The notes below the pieces were generated by a model, which saw nothing but the letters and a program-made list of their open reading frames with translations, did no database searches and had not been told where the DNA came from. Below, piece by piece: positions 45,043 through 52,415 of a stretch of 64,000 bases of DNA; within the stretch, counting starts at the first letter, position 1, and each line of letters begins with the position of its first letter. The stretch is from IMG/VR virus record IMGVR_UViG_3300020182_000026, positions 1 to 64,000 of that record. One strand, given 5' to 3'. Both the position numbers and the translations under genes were made by a program. This DNA comes from a virus.

Positions 45043-45154
45043 AATAAAGAAGTGAAGTGTCTCCTCTCAACCTCTCTCAACTATCGGATCTTCTTTATTG
45101 TTTCAACACAGAGCATGAAACAACCCGGTGCATCTCTGATGCATCGGGTTTTTT
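45043..45154 (+). ncRNA. Predicted ~112-nt structured small RNA with anti-ribosome-binding-site loop
   Basis: Three hairpins follow the promoter directly. Stem 1: AATAAAGAAG (45043-45052) pairs perfectly with CTTCTTTATT (45090-45099) and encloses a 37-nt loop. Stem 2: GTTTCA (45100-45105) with TGAAAC (45116-45121). Stem 3 is a terminator with six Us. Loop 1 contains UCUCCU (45060-45065), the exact complement of the AGGAGA ribosome-binding site used by several genes here, and two copies of CUCUCAAC ten bases apart. No convincing reading frame lies inside. A trans-acting translational regulator is inferred; a leader attenuator for the next gene is the alternative. Confidence 0.72.
45124..45154 (+). 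terminator. Rho-independent terminator of the small RNA
   Basis: CCCGGTGCATC, loop TCT, GATGCATCGGG (one G-U pair), then TTTTTT. Confidence 0.9.
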
Positions 45155-45173
45155 AATAGAAGGGATAAAGATT

Positions 45174-45362
45174 ATGAGTGTAACTGGAAATCTACCAAGA
45201 AAGACCGACGAAGAAACTGATGAAATGAAAAAAGAAATTGAAAAGTTTCTTAAAAAAGGCGGCAAGATTAAAAAGATCGAAGAAGGTGAATTCACCGAAG
45301 CAAAGGATATGAAATACAAATTTCGTAAGCCAGCTTTTCCGAAAAAGAAAAAAGAAGACTAG
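45174..45362 (+). CDS. Small highly charged protein
   Basis: A 62-residue protein rich in Lys and Glu, ending FPKKKKED. The ATG at 45174 follows AGAAGGGAT; a longer frame from 45057 crosses the terminator and is rejected. Function unknown. It lies just after the terminator, so it needs read-through or its own promoter. Confidence 0.65.
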   Translation: MSVTGNLPRKTDEETDEMKKEIEKFLKKGGKIKKIEEGEFTEAKDMKYKFRKPAFPKKKKED

Positions 45363-45369
45363 CTAAATA
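45362..45369 (+). promoter_or_regulatory. Late-promoter-like GCTAAATA, leaderless spacing
   Basis: One mismatch from GATAAATA, and placed exactly 13 bases before the A of the ATG at 45375. Confidence 0.35.
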
Positions 45370-45374
45370 CTCGT

Positions 45375-45614
45375 ATGGTAAGTACGAGTAAATTTCTAGA
45401 ATGGGCACAAATGGTTACCGGTTGTACGGCGGCTTTGATAGTGTCATTAAACATTGGGGACACATGGGTCTTTTGGGCTATGTGTCTTTTTTTCGTTAAA
45501 GATAGTATGATGGGGATGTTTGCGTATATAAACAAATACCCAGGTATTATTATGAGTAGCGTAATATACGTACCGATTGATGTTATTGGTATTTACAGAT
45601 GGTGGTTATTTTGA
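45375..45614 (+). CDS. Small integral membrane protein
   Basis: A 79-residue hydrophobic protein with two or three membrane segments (about 14-28, 30-42 and 58-72) and a C-terminal IDVIGIYRWWLF. Such small proteins could affect the host membrane, for example as a holin or superinfection factor, but nothing decides this. There is no clear ribosome-binding site; the start is 13 bases after a late-promoter-like box. Confidence 0.6.
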   Translation: MVSTSKFLEWAQMVTGCTAALIVSLNIGDTWVFWAMCLFFVKDSMMGMFAYINKYPGIIMSSVIYVPIDVIGIYRWWLF

Positions 45615-45874
45615 ACTGGATTCAAATAGATAAGCAGATTATAAGCATGATGCGTGTAATCGATGACAAAGATAAACTTTATGAAGACGTAAAGCAAGTA
45701 TTCAAGTGGAATGAATCACAAGTTGAAGCCGCTGTAGGTCCATTAATCAAACGATGGAACTGGTATGATATGCACACAGATCAAAAGCCAGCGAAAAAGA
45801 AACGTGTTACCAAAGCTAAAACCACAAAAAAAGCCCCTGCTAAAAAAGCAAGAGCCACTAAGAAGAAATCATAA
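45599..45874 (+). CDS. Basic protein with lysine/alanine-rich tail
   Basis: A 91-residue protein. The first ~60 residues are a small folded region (helical, with Trp-rich KRWNWYDMH). The last ~30 are almost all Lys, Ala, Thr and Arg in a histone H1-like tail. Nucleic-acid binding is likely. It overlaps the membrane-protein gene by 16 bases; a TTG at 45611 that would overlap by four is an alternative start. Confidence 0.6.
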   Translation: MVVILNWIQIDKQIISMMRVIDDKDKLYEDVKQVFKWNESQVEAAVGPLIKRWNWYDMHTDQKPAKKKRVTKAKTTKKAPAKKARATKKKS

Positions 45875-45880
45875 CTTCTT
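45860..45880. terminator. Hairpin at convergent gene ends
   Basis: AAGAAG (45860-45865) and CTTCTT (45875-45880) form a 6-bp stem over the overlapping stops of the basic protein and the GIY-YIG gene. It could end transcripts from both sides. Confidence 0.4.
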
Positions 45881-46306
45881 TCTATAATTTTCCAAATATT
45901 CAGTAAGAACTTTCGAACTGCCTATTCGAACATTGATGATACCGTTATAGTATTCATCAGTTTCTAATACACGGCGTTCAAATTGTTCCCGTGCCTCCAT
46001 ATAACTTAAAGCACCACGACTCGGACAATAGTGAAGTATCTCTCTGGAAAACTTGTCTTCTCCTAGTTCTGCTACATCTGCATTAAGATGGTCAGAAGAA
46101 CCCCAATATGTACGCCAATCGCTTTCTTTAAATCCACGCCGTTTGTTCTTACGCCCCTTTAGAGGTGGCTTTGTGGTTTTAAACTTCGCTAATTTCTTAC
46201 CTACATATTTCCTGTTATTTGTAAGATTTGTAATCAGATACACAAATCCCTCAACATCATCCGGTAATTCATTAACTATTTCGTTATTATATGTCCATTC
46301 ACTCAT
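45869..46306 (-). CDS. GIY-YIG-type endonuclease (Seg-like)
   Basis: A 145-residue protein. GFVYLITNLTN (the GIY strand, residues 20-30) and KYVG (33-36) open the domain; WRTYWGSS, a REIL strand and an MEAREQFERRVL helix follow in the expected order. GIY-YIG enzymes cut DNA and include the T4 Seg homing endonucleases. The ATG at 46306 is chosen because an upstream extension to 46528 is AT-rich and shows no domain. It sits beside a 0.67-kb structured non-coding region, which suits a mobile or formerly mobile element. Confidence 0.8.
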   Translation of the reverse strand: MSEWTYNNEIVNELPDDVEGFVYLITNLTNNRKYVGKKLAKFKTTKPPLKGRKNKRRGFKESDWRTYWGSSDHLNADVAELGEDKFSREILHYCPSRGALSYMEAREQFERRVLETDEYYNGIINVRIGSSKVLTEYLENYRKKL

Positions 46307-46443
46307 TATGTATTGTTTGTATCCTTTAAGGTCTAAAGACCTAATACTTTCATAAATCTCATTTCGCTTTCGCTCAACCGATTTAATCAGTATTTCTATT
46401 AATAGATTATAATATAATATCATTATGGTTATATTATTAATCT

Positions 46444-46451
46444 TATTTATA
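46444..46451 (-). promoter_or_regulatory. Late-promoter-like TATAAATA
   Basis: Exact consensus on the minus strand, upstream of the GIY-YIG gene. Confidence 0.5.
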
Positions 46452-46960
46452 TATGCCTGCGGCTGAGCCACAATTGCCCTGTTGCCAGGACAATTGCAAA
46501 AAATTATGGATACATGCCATAGCTTCATCGCCTCTGTTTATGAGCTAGTAGCCAGAAACTACGGGGTCGGTTGGCGATTCCCCCTTCACTCAGTACTGCG
46601 TCTTTCGACCCAACGGCACCTCACAATGTCTAAACAGACAGAACATTATGTAAGTCGATAGTGCTATAGTAGCCTATCATCGGTTATATTATTAAACTGG
46701 TCAACCACGCACCTTTAGAGCCGTGGCTGTTGTAATTAGAATACTTGTATGTGTGGTTAACGAGAAGATTGCAGGAATTCATCCCTACTAGTCCAACGGC
46801 AACAGTATCTTTAAATACTGGCAGATTCAATCCCGAGTTGGCAACCCAACTAACAGTTCCACTATGTCTGATATATTAGCATTTGTCATTGTGTATTAGC
46901 CTTGTGTGCTATGTGTTAGTTTTATATTAGCTTTGTAATAGTTTTCAATAGAGCCTGAGT

Positions 46961-46968
46961 TATTTATA
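46961..46968 (-). promoter_or_regulatory. Late-promoter-like TATAAATA
   Basis: Exact consensus on the minus strand just past the end of the gp26 extension frame. It would transcribe the non-coding region toward the GIY-YIG gene. Confidence 0.45.
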
Positions 46969-46974
46969 TTAGCA

Positions 46975-47205
46975 TTAGAGTATTGGCACACCGGCCTGTT
47001 TACTCATTTCATAGTTGTCTTTTATAATATCATTAATGTGAGCAATGTGCCCAACTGGCATATCATGGAGTTCAGAAATACTTACCCCACCTCTCATATA
47101 CCAAGTTAACTTTAACATATTTTTGTGTATGCTGTCAAGCTCTTTTTTGTATTTTTCTGTTTTTTCTTGGATCTGCGCTGGCGTTGCTGTAATTAACCAG
47201 CTGTG
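46975..47205 (-). CDS. -1 frameshift extension of the gp26-like protein
   Basis: A 76-codon open frame directly overlapping and following the gp26 stop, in the -1 frame. It has no ATG, GTG or TTG near its beginning; the first ATG is codon 30 and lacks a ribosome-binding site. The product segment is helical (QIQEKTEKYKKELDSIHKN, then TWYMRGGVSISEL) and well-formed, unlike random sequence. It is probably reached by ribosomal slippage at 47211-47205, giving a fusion 76 residues longer than the slip-site protein. An isolated ORF using ATT is the weaker alternative. Confidence 0.65.
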   Translation of the reverse strand, partial: HSWLITATPAQIQEKTEKYKKELDSIHKNMLKLTWYMRGGVSISELHDMPVGHIAHINDIIKDNYEMSKQAGVPIL

Positions 47206-48044
47206 AAAAAATTTACAGGGTTGACCTCCAGAGCAACCTCGCCTTTATGTTCACATTCTGGACAAACAAACTCAAATGTTGTTGCATCCTTGGGCTTTTT
47301 AGATAGTTCCTTGACTTTAGTATCAATTTCGTCTACAACCGTTGTTGGAATGTTACTGAGGAACTCCATAATCGAATCATAATCGTTTACATTTCCTTCT
47401 GGAGTTTCAATGTAACTTATTGTATTTGCTAACAAATCTACATTATGTTCAGCGATCTTCCTAAAACTGCCATAGAATCGTCTTGCTAGTTCTGCCTCAT
47501 CAGTTTCCTCATCGTCTTCATTCGCTACGCTATTCTGAATGTGTTGAACGATTCGTTTTTGTTCAACATCAATTAGTGCTAGGCGCGTAATCGCTTCTAC
47601 GCTTGGTGGACGAATATGAATTTTAACTTCATCAAATTCAACTGGCGTAACATGTTCAATATCTGGGAACTTGTTCAAGATATAATTTATATCAATATTG
47701 AAGTCACTAACTTCTTCACAATTTGTACATTTGTGTGCATGTGTTAGTTCACGTCCATACGTTGCATATTGAATAGCAAGATACAATGCTTCCATATCAA
47801 TATTGCACATTGTTCTGGGATTTGGAATATCCGGACAACAACTTTTTGCTATATTGATTAGTGCTTCACCATTAAGAAGCTCATCTGGGTTTTTCATAGT
47901 AATTTCATCTACTGCGGTCATTGGCAATACACCAACTTCTTCTAATAGTGTGGTGCCCCATTCTGGATTAAATTTGCCACCTGTCGGCAGTTTTATATAA
48001 ATCCCTGGTTTTCTGAAATACTTTGCTAGTGGGTTTGTGTTCAT
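47193..48044 (-). CDS. 26: gp26-like baseplate hub / tail chaperone protein
   Basis: A 283-residue protein. The ATG at 48044 is preceded by AAGAGGCG; a longer frame from 48068 lacks such a site. It has LAKYFRKPGIYIKLPTGG at the start, CTNCEEVSDF in the middle and CPECEHKGE near the end, so a four-cysteine zinc-ribbon pattern split over the sequence. This layout fits gp26-type proteins of marine T4-like phages. It is divergent from the tape-measure gene, the classical place of tail assembly chaperones, and ends in a slippery site. I infer a chaperone role for the two protein forms. Confidence 0.75.
   Translation of the reverse strand: MNTNPLAKYFRKPGIYIKLPTGGKFNPEWGTTLLEEVGVLPMTAVDEITMKNPDELLNGEALINIAKSCCPDIPNPRTMCNIDMEALYLAIQYATYGRELTHAHKCTNCEEVSDFNIDINYILNKFPDIEHVTPVEFDEVKIHIRPPSVEAITRLALIDVEQKRIVQHIQNSVANEDDEETDEAELARRFYGSFRKIAEHNVDLLANTISYIETPEGNVNDYDSIMEFLSNIPTTVVDEIDTKVKELSKKPKDATTFEFVCPECEHKGEVALEVNPVNFFTAG
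47205..47211 (-). promoter_or_regulatory. Slippery heptamer for -1 ribosomal frameshifting
   Basis: The minus strand reads T TTT TTC in the gp26 frame, four codons before the stop. A GCTGG/CCAGC stem can form three bases downstream. Slipping back one base moves ribosomes into the 46975-47205 frame. Confidence 0.65.
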
Positions 48045-48057
48045 TTTTTCGCCTCTT

Positions 48058-48065
48058 GATAAATA
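48058..48065 (+). promoter_or_regulatory. Late promoter GATAAATA for the tape-measure gene
   Basis: GATAAATAC on the plus strand, 87 bases before the ATG at 48145. Confidence 0.5.
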
Positions 48066-48078
48066 CAACGATACATTC

Positions 48079-48086
48079 TATTTATG
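48079..48086 (-). promoter_or_regulatory. Late-promoter-like CATAAATA for gp26
   Basis: The minus strand reads CATAAATAG 35 bases before the gp26 ATG, within the divergent gap. Confidence 0.45.
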
Positions 48087-48144
48087 TTCATAGTTATTTA
48101 CTCTATTATAAACTACGAATATAACTGAAAAGAGAGAGATTGAT

Positions 48145-50661
48145 ATGGCAGAAGACGTAATTATTCAGGGTTTTGGTAATGACCGAAGTTTTCCAGACTT
48201 TGCTACCGAAGCAACGCAAAAAGGAATTATGCAAGAAGCAGGCAAGCATAGTAATGCTTTCGCTCAGATGGTACGACTACTGAGTGCGCAAGCTGCTGGA
48301 CAAAAAATCTCTCAAAGTGAATACAAAGAAATACAGCGAGAGTTACGCAATAATAGAAAAGCTACAGACGCACTTAAAAAGCAAAATGATAATAACGATA
48401 AGAAAAATAGAAAGCAAGATGACACCGCATTAGAAGAAGACAAGAAGCAAACAAGCCTTTTCAAGAAACTTCTAATCGCTTCTGTTGAACGTACTCAACT
48501 TTCTGCAAAGCAATTTCGTGAAGAAATGAAGAACGATAGGAGAATGCAAGAGTTGATGAAAGAAGGAATGTCTTCTGATTCTTCTGGCATTATGGCAAAG
48601 TTGGAAGGCTTTGGTGTAGCACTTAAAGGTGTAGGTAAATTTGCTGGGCCACTTGCTAAAGCTGTTACCGGTGTTGCCTCCGCAGTAACTGGAATCAATG
48701 CATATATGAAAGCGCAAGCACAAGATAGATTTAACTTTGCACAAGAGCTACGACAAAGTGGACTTGCTGCAGGATTATCATCTTCACAAGCAAGTTTAAC
48801 TTCATTTGCCGCAACAGTAAGAGAAAATAACTTTACTCTTGGTGAAGCCGCAGAGTTTACACAGCGTTTCGCAAATTCAGTTGGTGTACTTGGTGTAAAA
48901 AGTTCTCTTGAATTTGTAAACTCACTTGCATATGCAGGTGAAGGTGGCGCTGATATGATGCGTAAATTTGGTATGGAGTTTGGTGAAGTAGCGAATGTGG
49001 CAGGTACATATCTTGATAGTGTTCGCAACCTTGGTATGCTTGACAGAATGAACGGTCAACAGTTACGTACTAACATGGACGACTTCATGAGTACTGTAGT
49101 ATCTACATCTAATGTTATGAAAATTAATATGGAAGATGCGGCAAAGATGATTGCTGATACACTTGGAAGAACAGACATTGCTTCATTACTTGCTACTATG
49201 GATCCGCAGAGAGCGGCACAAGTACAAGAAGTCGTTGGTATGGCAGGTGGTATGGATAGTCCAATAGGCGAAGCACTTGCTATGAGACTTGCTGCAGGAT
49301 CACAGGGCGAATTCCAAATGACATCACAGTTCGCAGATTTAATGTCAAGTCCGATTACTGCATCTATTATGCCATTAGTTGAGCAACTTGCAACATCAAC
49401 TGAACAAGGTGGGGTAAGTGGGTTCCAAAGTGCTTTAGCAGGATCACGTGGAGATTTTCAGGCAGCAATAGATAGTACTAGTAGAGAATTGTTACTAAGT
49501 GGTGACCAAGCAGGACAGGCAATGATTGCATCACTTGCTAGGTTACTAGGTACGGTAGAGGATGCAAATGCAGGCTTCACTGCATTATCCGGCGATGATA
49601 AAGCAGTTCTTGGATCAATAGAAGCAAGTAGACAATTTGAGTTAGCACTCCAAGGAGTGAATAATGCATTTATTGAGAATGCGGACTTAGAACAGAATTT
49701 AGGTAGACTCAATACTGCTAATATACAACTTGCAGGAGAAATAGAAGGTGCTGGCACAGCAATCGCACAACATGCAGATATATTGACAAATGCAACTACC
49801 GGATTACAAGCACTTGTGACTGATCTAGCATCTGGTGTTGTAGGCTTAGCTGGTGACGGTTTAGGATCTCTAAGTAAAGACAGTGCAGACTCATTAGCGA
49901 ATGTTAAGCGAATGAGACAAGTTGTTGAACAAACATTTGGCGCAACAAGTTTAGAAGCTATTTCTGCACCTATATTAAAACAATTAGATAATGTAGAAGA
50001 AGCACAATCACGTTTCGAAGCAGACCCGTCTCAAAATAATGAATTTAGATTAAAAATGTCACAACGTGCTTTATTTGATGAAATAGACAAACTTAGTGAA
50101 ACTAATCCAGAACAAGCACAGTCACTACTCAGAGGGTCAGGACTAGAAAACTTTGTAAGAGAAGGCGAAATAATTAATTACGATCCTGCTATTTTAGAAC
50201 AGCAAGGAAGCCAGGATGTGTTTGGCGACCAGATGCGAAATCGTGAAGGCTTTGAACTGCTTGGTGGCGGAACAATGCTCACTAAAGATGATACCGCAGA
50301 TGCATTACTATCAAACATACTGCAAAATGGAAACAATACGTTGGGTACTGATTTTACAAGAAATGCGTTTAATCAATTGTTGAATGGAAATGGTGCAGGG
50401 TTGTTAGATACTATTGGTTTTGAACGTGAAGGTGATTCATTTACTGCCGAAGAAAGACAAATGATTGTATCACTTACTACACAGATGAGTGAGAACAAAC
50501 TAATAAATGACGAAACATTAAATAAACTTATTACTTCAATAGGTGAGGATTCTGGTAGAAGTGCATTTGATTGGGTAGGAGCATCCGAAGAAGACAGAGT
50601 ACAACAGAGAGCATTACAAGCTACTATGAATCAACTACTACAAGCGTTAATTAGTAATTAA
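48145..50661 (+). CDS. 29: Tail tape-measure protein
   Basis: An 838-residue, almost wholly helical protein, rich in Ala, Gln and Leu. A charged coiled-coil stretch (about 60-105) is followed by a small hydrophobic section (FAGPLAKAVTGVASAVTG, about 172-190) of the type tape measures use to meet the membrane. These features and the adjacent chaperone-like gene support the assignment; T4 gp29 is 590 residues, so this tail may be somewhat longer. The ATG follows GAGAGAGATTG. Confidence 0.75.
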   Translation: MAEDVIIQGFGNDRSFPDFATEATQKGIMQEAGKHSNAFAQMVRLLSAQAAGQKISQSEYKEIQRELRNNRKATDALKKQNDNNDKKNRKQDDTALEEDKKQTSLFKKLLIASVERTQLSAKQFREEMKNDRRMQELMKEGMSSDSSGIMAKLEGFGVALKGVGKFAGPLAKAVTGVASAVTGINAYMKAQAQDRFNFAQELRQSGLAAGLSSSQASLTSFAATVRENNFTLGEAAEFTQRFANSVGVLGVKSSLEFVNSLAYAGEGGADMMRKFGMEFGEVANVAGTYLDSVRNLGMLDRMNGQQLRTNMDDFMSTVVSTSNVMKINMEDAAKMIADTLGRTDIASLLATMDPQRAAQVQEVVGMAGGMDSPIGEALAMRLAAGSQGEFQMTSQFADLMSSPITASIMPLVEQLATSTEQGGVSGFQSALAGSRGDFQAAIDSTSRELLLSGDQAGQAMIASLARLLGTVEDANAGFTALSGDDKAVLGSIEASRQFELALQGVNNAFIENADLEQNLGRLNTANIQLAGEIEGAGTAIAQHADILTNATTGLQALVTDLASGVVGLAGDGLGSLSKDSADSLANVKRMRQVVEQTFGATSLEAISAPILKQLDNVEEAQSRFEADPSQNNEFRLKMSQRALFDEIDKLSETNPEQAQSLLRGSGLENFVREGEIINYDPAILEQQGSQDVFGDQMRNREGFELLGGGTMLTKDDTADALLSNILQNGNNTLGTDFTRNAFNQLLNGNGAGLLDTIGFEREGDSFTAEERQMIVSLTTQMSENKLINDETLNKLITSIGEDSGRSAFDWVGASEEDRVQQRALQATMNQLLQALISN

Positions 50662-50666
50662 AAGAG

Positions 50667-50695
50667 TTGACATGTACTCAAAAACATGTTAATAT
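50667..50695 (+). promoter_or_regulatory. Sigma70-like promoter before the portal gene
   Basis: TTGACA (50667-50672), 17-base spacer, TAATAT (50690-50695). Two ACATGT palindromes (50670-50675 and 50684-50689) lie in and beside the spacer, as an operator might. Confidence 0.6.
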
Positions 50696-50715
50696 AAAAA
50701 ATACAGGATATAAAA

Positions 50716-52407
50716 ATGGCAACTTGGAAAAAATACTTTAAAACATACGATGGTCTCCCACAACGAGACTCGTCATCGTCTAATCAAGGATCGGAAGCAT
50801 CCAATAAGCGTTATAGCAGTTGGTTACCTGAAGTTTATCAGGGACAACCAAACCGTGTGCAACGTTATGGGCAGTACGACCAAATGGACTTAGATAGTGA
50901 AGTGAATGCGGCATTGGATATTATTGCTGAATTTTCAACACTACAAGATGAAAACTCTAGGTTGCCATTTAAGTTTGACTTCCCAGAAGATCCAACTGAA
51001 TCTGAGAATGATGTTCTACAGCGTACACTACGACAGTGGTGTTCAGTTAACGAAATGAACAAACGTGTTTTCCGTATCTTCCGAAATGCCATTAAGTACG
51101 GTGACCAAATCTTTGTTCGTGATCCAGAAACATATAAACTATTTTGGGTCGATCCTGCTAAAGTAGATAAAGTAGTTGTCAACGAAGGCAAAGGCAAGAA
51201 AGTAGAAGCATATTATATCAAAGATATTGATATCAATATGGAAAGTATGAATATCACTGCCGATGCAAACAAACTTACACAAACAGGTGCAGGTGCATCA
51301 GGTATGCCTAACTTGAATAGTAATACTACTCAAGGTTATACTGGTGGTTCGGCAGGCGGCTCACGTTTCGCAAACGACCAATCATCTACGCCAGTAGATG
51401 CGGCACACGTTATTCACATTTCATTGAATGAAGGTATCGATGGCTTCTGGCCTTTTGGTACTTCTATTCTTGAACCAATCTTTAAAGTATATAAACAAAA
51501 AGAACTACTAGAAGACGCTATTCTAATATATCGTGTACAACGTGCGCCAGAACGTAGAGTGTTCTATATTGATGTTGGTAACATGCCAACACACAAAGCA
51601 CGTGCGCACCTAGAGCGTATTAAGAATGAAATTCATCAAAGACGTATTCCAAGTAAGACTGGTGGCGGACAAACTGTTACTGATAGTGCTTACAATCCAC
51701 TATCAATTATGGAAGATTACTTCTTTGCACAAACAGCAGAAGGTCGTGGTTCTAAAGTTGAAACACTACCAGGCGGTGAGAACTTAGGACAAATCGATGA
51801 TTTGAAATACTTCAATGACAAGTTATTACGTGGTTTGCGTGTTCCAGCTTCATACTTAGGTGGTATGGATGACGGCGGAGCAACAGTTAATGATGGTCGT
51901 GTAGGTACAGCAATGATTGCTGAATTTAGATTTACAAAGTTTTGTGAGCGTTTACAAGCACTTATTGTTGAACAACTAGACAACGAGTTTAAGATGTTCT
52001 GTAAAAATCGCGGCGTACAAGTAGAAAGTTCGCGTTTCTCATTACAATTTAATACTCCTCAGAACTTCGGCAAGTTCCGTCAAGCAGAAGTAGACCAAGT
52101 TGCTATGAATGTATTCTCAAGTATCGAAGGTGCGGACTATATTAGTAAACGTTTTGCACTACAGCGTTTCTTAGGACTAACAGAAGATGAGATCCTAGAA
52201 AATGAAAAGCTATGGCGCCAAGAAAACGGCGACACCGATGAACTTGCAGGAGCAAGTGACAATCTTAAAGGTGTCGGGGCAGCTCCTTCTCCTGATGACT
52301 TAGGTGGGGGCGATGATTTTGACTTCGATGAAACTGATCAAGATGATACAGATGACGGTTCACCGATATCTGGTGCAGAAAACGCAGAAACAGACGAAGA
52401 AGTATAA
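50716..52407 (+). CDS. 20: Portal vertex protein gp20
   Basis: A 563-residue protein (T4 gp20: 524). It has the family's YDQMDLDSEVNAALDIIAEF near residue 55, a VHISLNEGIDGFWPFGTSILEPIFKVYKQ-type core before residue 265, RAPERRVFYIDVGNMP, and DLKYFNDKLLRGLRVPASYLGG. The portal forms the dodecameric DNA gate of the head. An Asp/Gly-rich acidic tail extends the C-terminus. It begins the capsid block in T4 order. Confidence 0.95.
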   Translation: MATWKKYFKTYDGLPQRDSSSSNQGSEASNKRYSSWLPEVYQGQPNRVQRYGQYDQMDLDSEVNAALDIIAEFSTLQDENSRLPFKFDFPEDPTESENDVLQRTLRQWCSVNEMNKRVFRIFRNAIKYGDQIFVRDPETYKLFWVDPAKVDKVVVNEGKGKKVEAYYIKDIDINMESMNITADANKLTQTGAGASGMPNLNSNTTQGYTGGSAGGSRFANDQSSTPVDAAHVIHISLNEGIDGFWPFGTSILEPIFKVYKQKELLEDAILIYRVQRAPERRVFYIDVGNMPTHKARAHLERIKNEIHQRRIPSKTGGGQTVTDSAYNPLSIMEDYFFAQTAEGRGSKVETLPGGENLGQIDDLKYFNDKLLRGLRVPASYLGGMDDGGATVNDGRVGTAMIAEFRFTKFCERLQALIVEQLDNEFKMFCKNRGVQVESSRFSLQFNTPQNFGKFRQAEVDQVAMNVFSSIEGADYISKRFALQRFLGLTEDEILENEKLWRQENGDTDELAGASDNLKGVGAAPSPDDLGGGDDFDFDETDQDDTDDGSPISGAENAETDEEV

Positions 52408-52410
52408 ATA
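52403..52410 (+). promoter_or_regulatory. Late promoter TATAAATA, leaderless spacing
   Basis: Exact T4 consensus extended as TATAAATACTACT. It overlaps the portal stop and starts 13 bases before the A of the next ATG. Confidence 0.55.
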
Positions 52411-52415
52411 CTACT

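Larger units (their letters stand above)
46307..46974. other. Non-coding region with multiple inverted repeats
   Basis: About 0.67 kb without a credible gene. The part 46455-46860 is richer in G+C than its surroundings and holds several inverted repeats: CAATTG-x-CCTG/CAGG-x-CAATTG (46471-46496), GGGTCG/CGACCC (46564-46611), AACCAC/GTGGTT (46703-46758), CAGTAT/ATACTG (46803-46820) and AGTTGG/CCAACT (46836-46851). An AT-rich tail (46870-46974) has four TATTAGC copies. It may encode a structured RNA or be a remnant of an intron or tRNA gene. Confidence 0.55.

Noticed and set aside
45057-45173. N-terminal extension of the 62-residue protein
   Set aside because: It would start inside the small RNA and read through a strong terminator; the ATG at 45174 has a proper ribosome-binding site.
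46307-46528. N-terminal extension of the GIY-YIG protein
   Set aside because: AT-rich translation without domain similarity; ATG at 46306 starts right before the nuclease domain.
46506-46661. 51-codon plus-strand open frame in the non-coding region
   Set aside because: No ribosome-binding site, overlaps inverted repeats, no recognisable features.
46790-46852. tRNA-like stretch (TAGTCCAACGG, CAGTAT hairpin, GATTCAATCC)
   Set aside because: Elements resemble D, anticodon and T arms, but the T stem does not pair, the anticodon loop has the wrong size and no 7-bp acceptor stem is found. At most a tRNA remnant.
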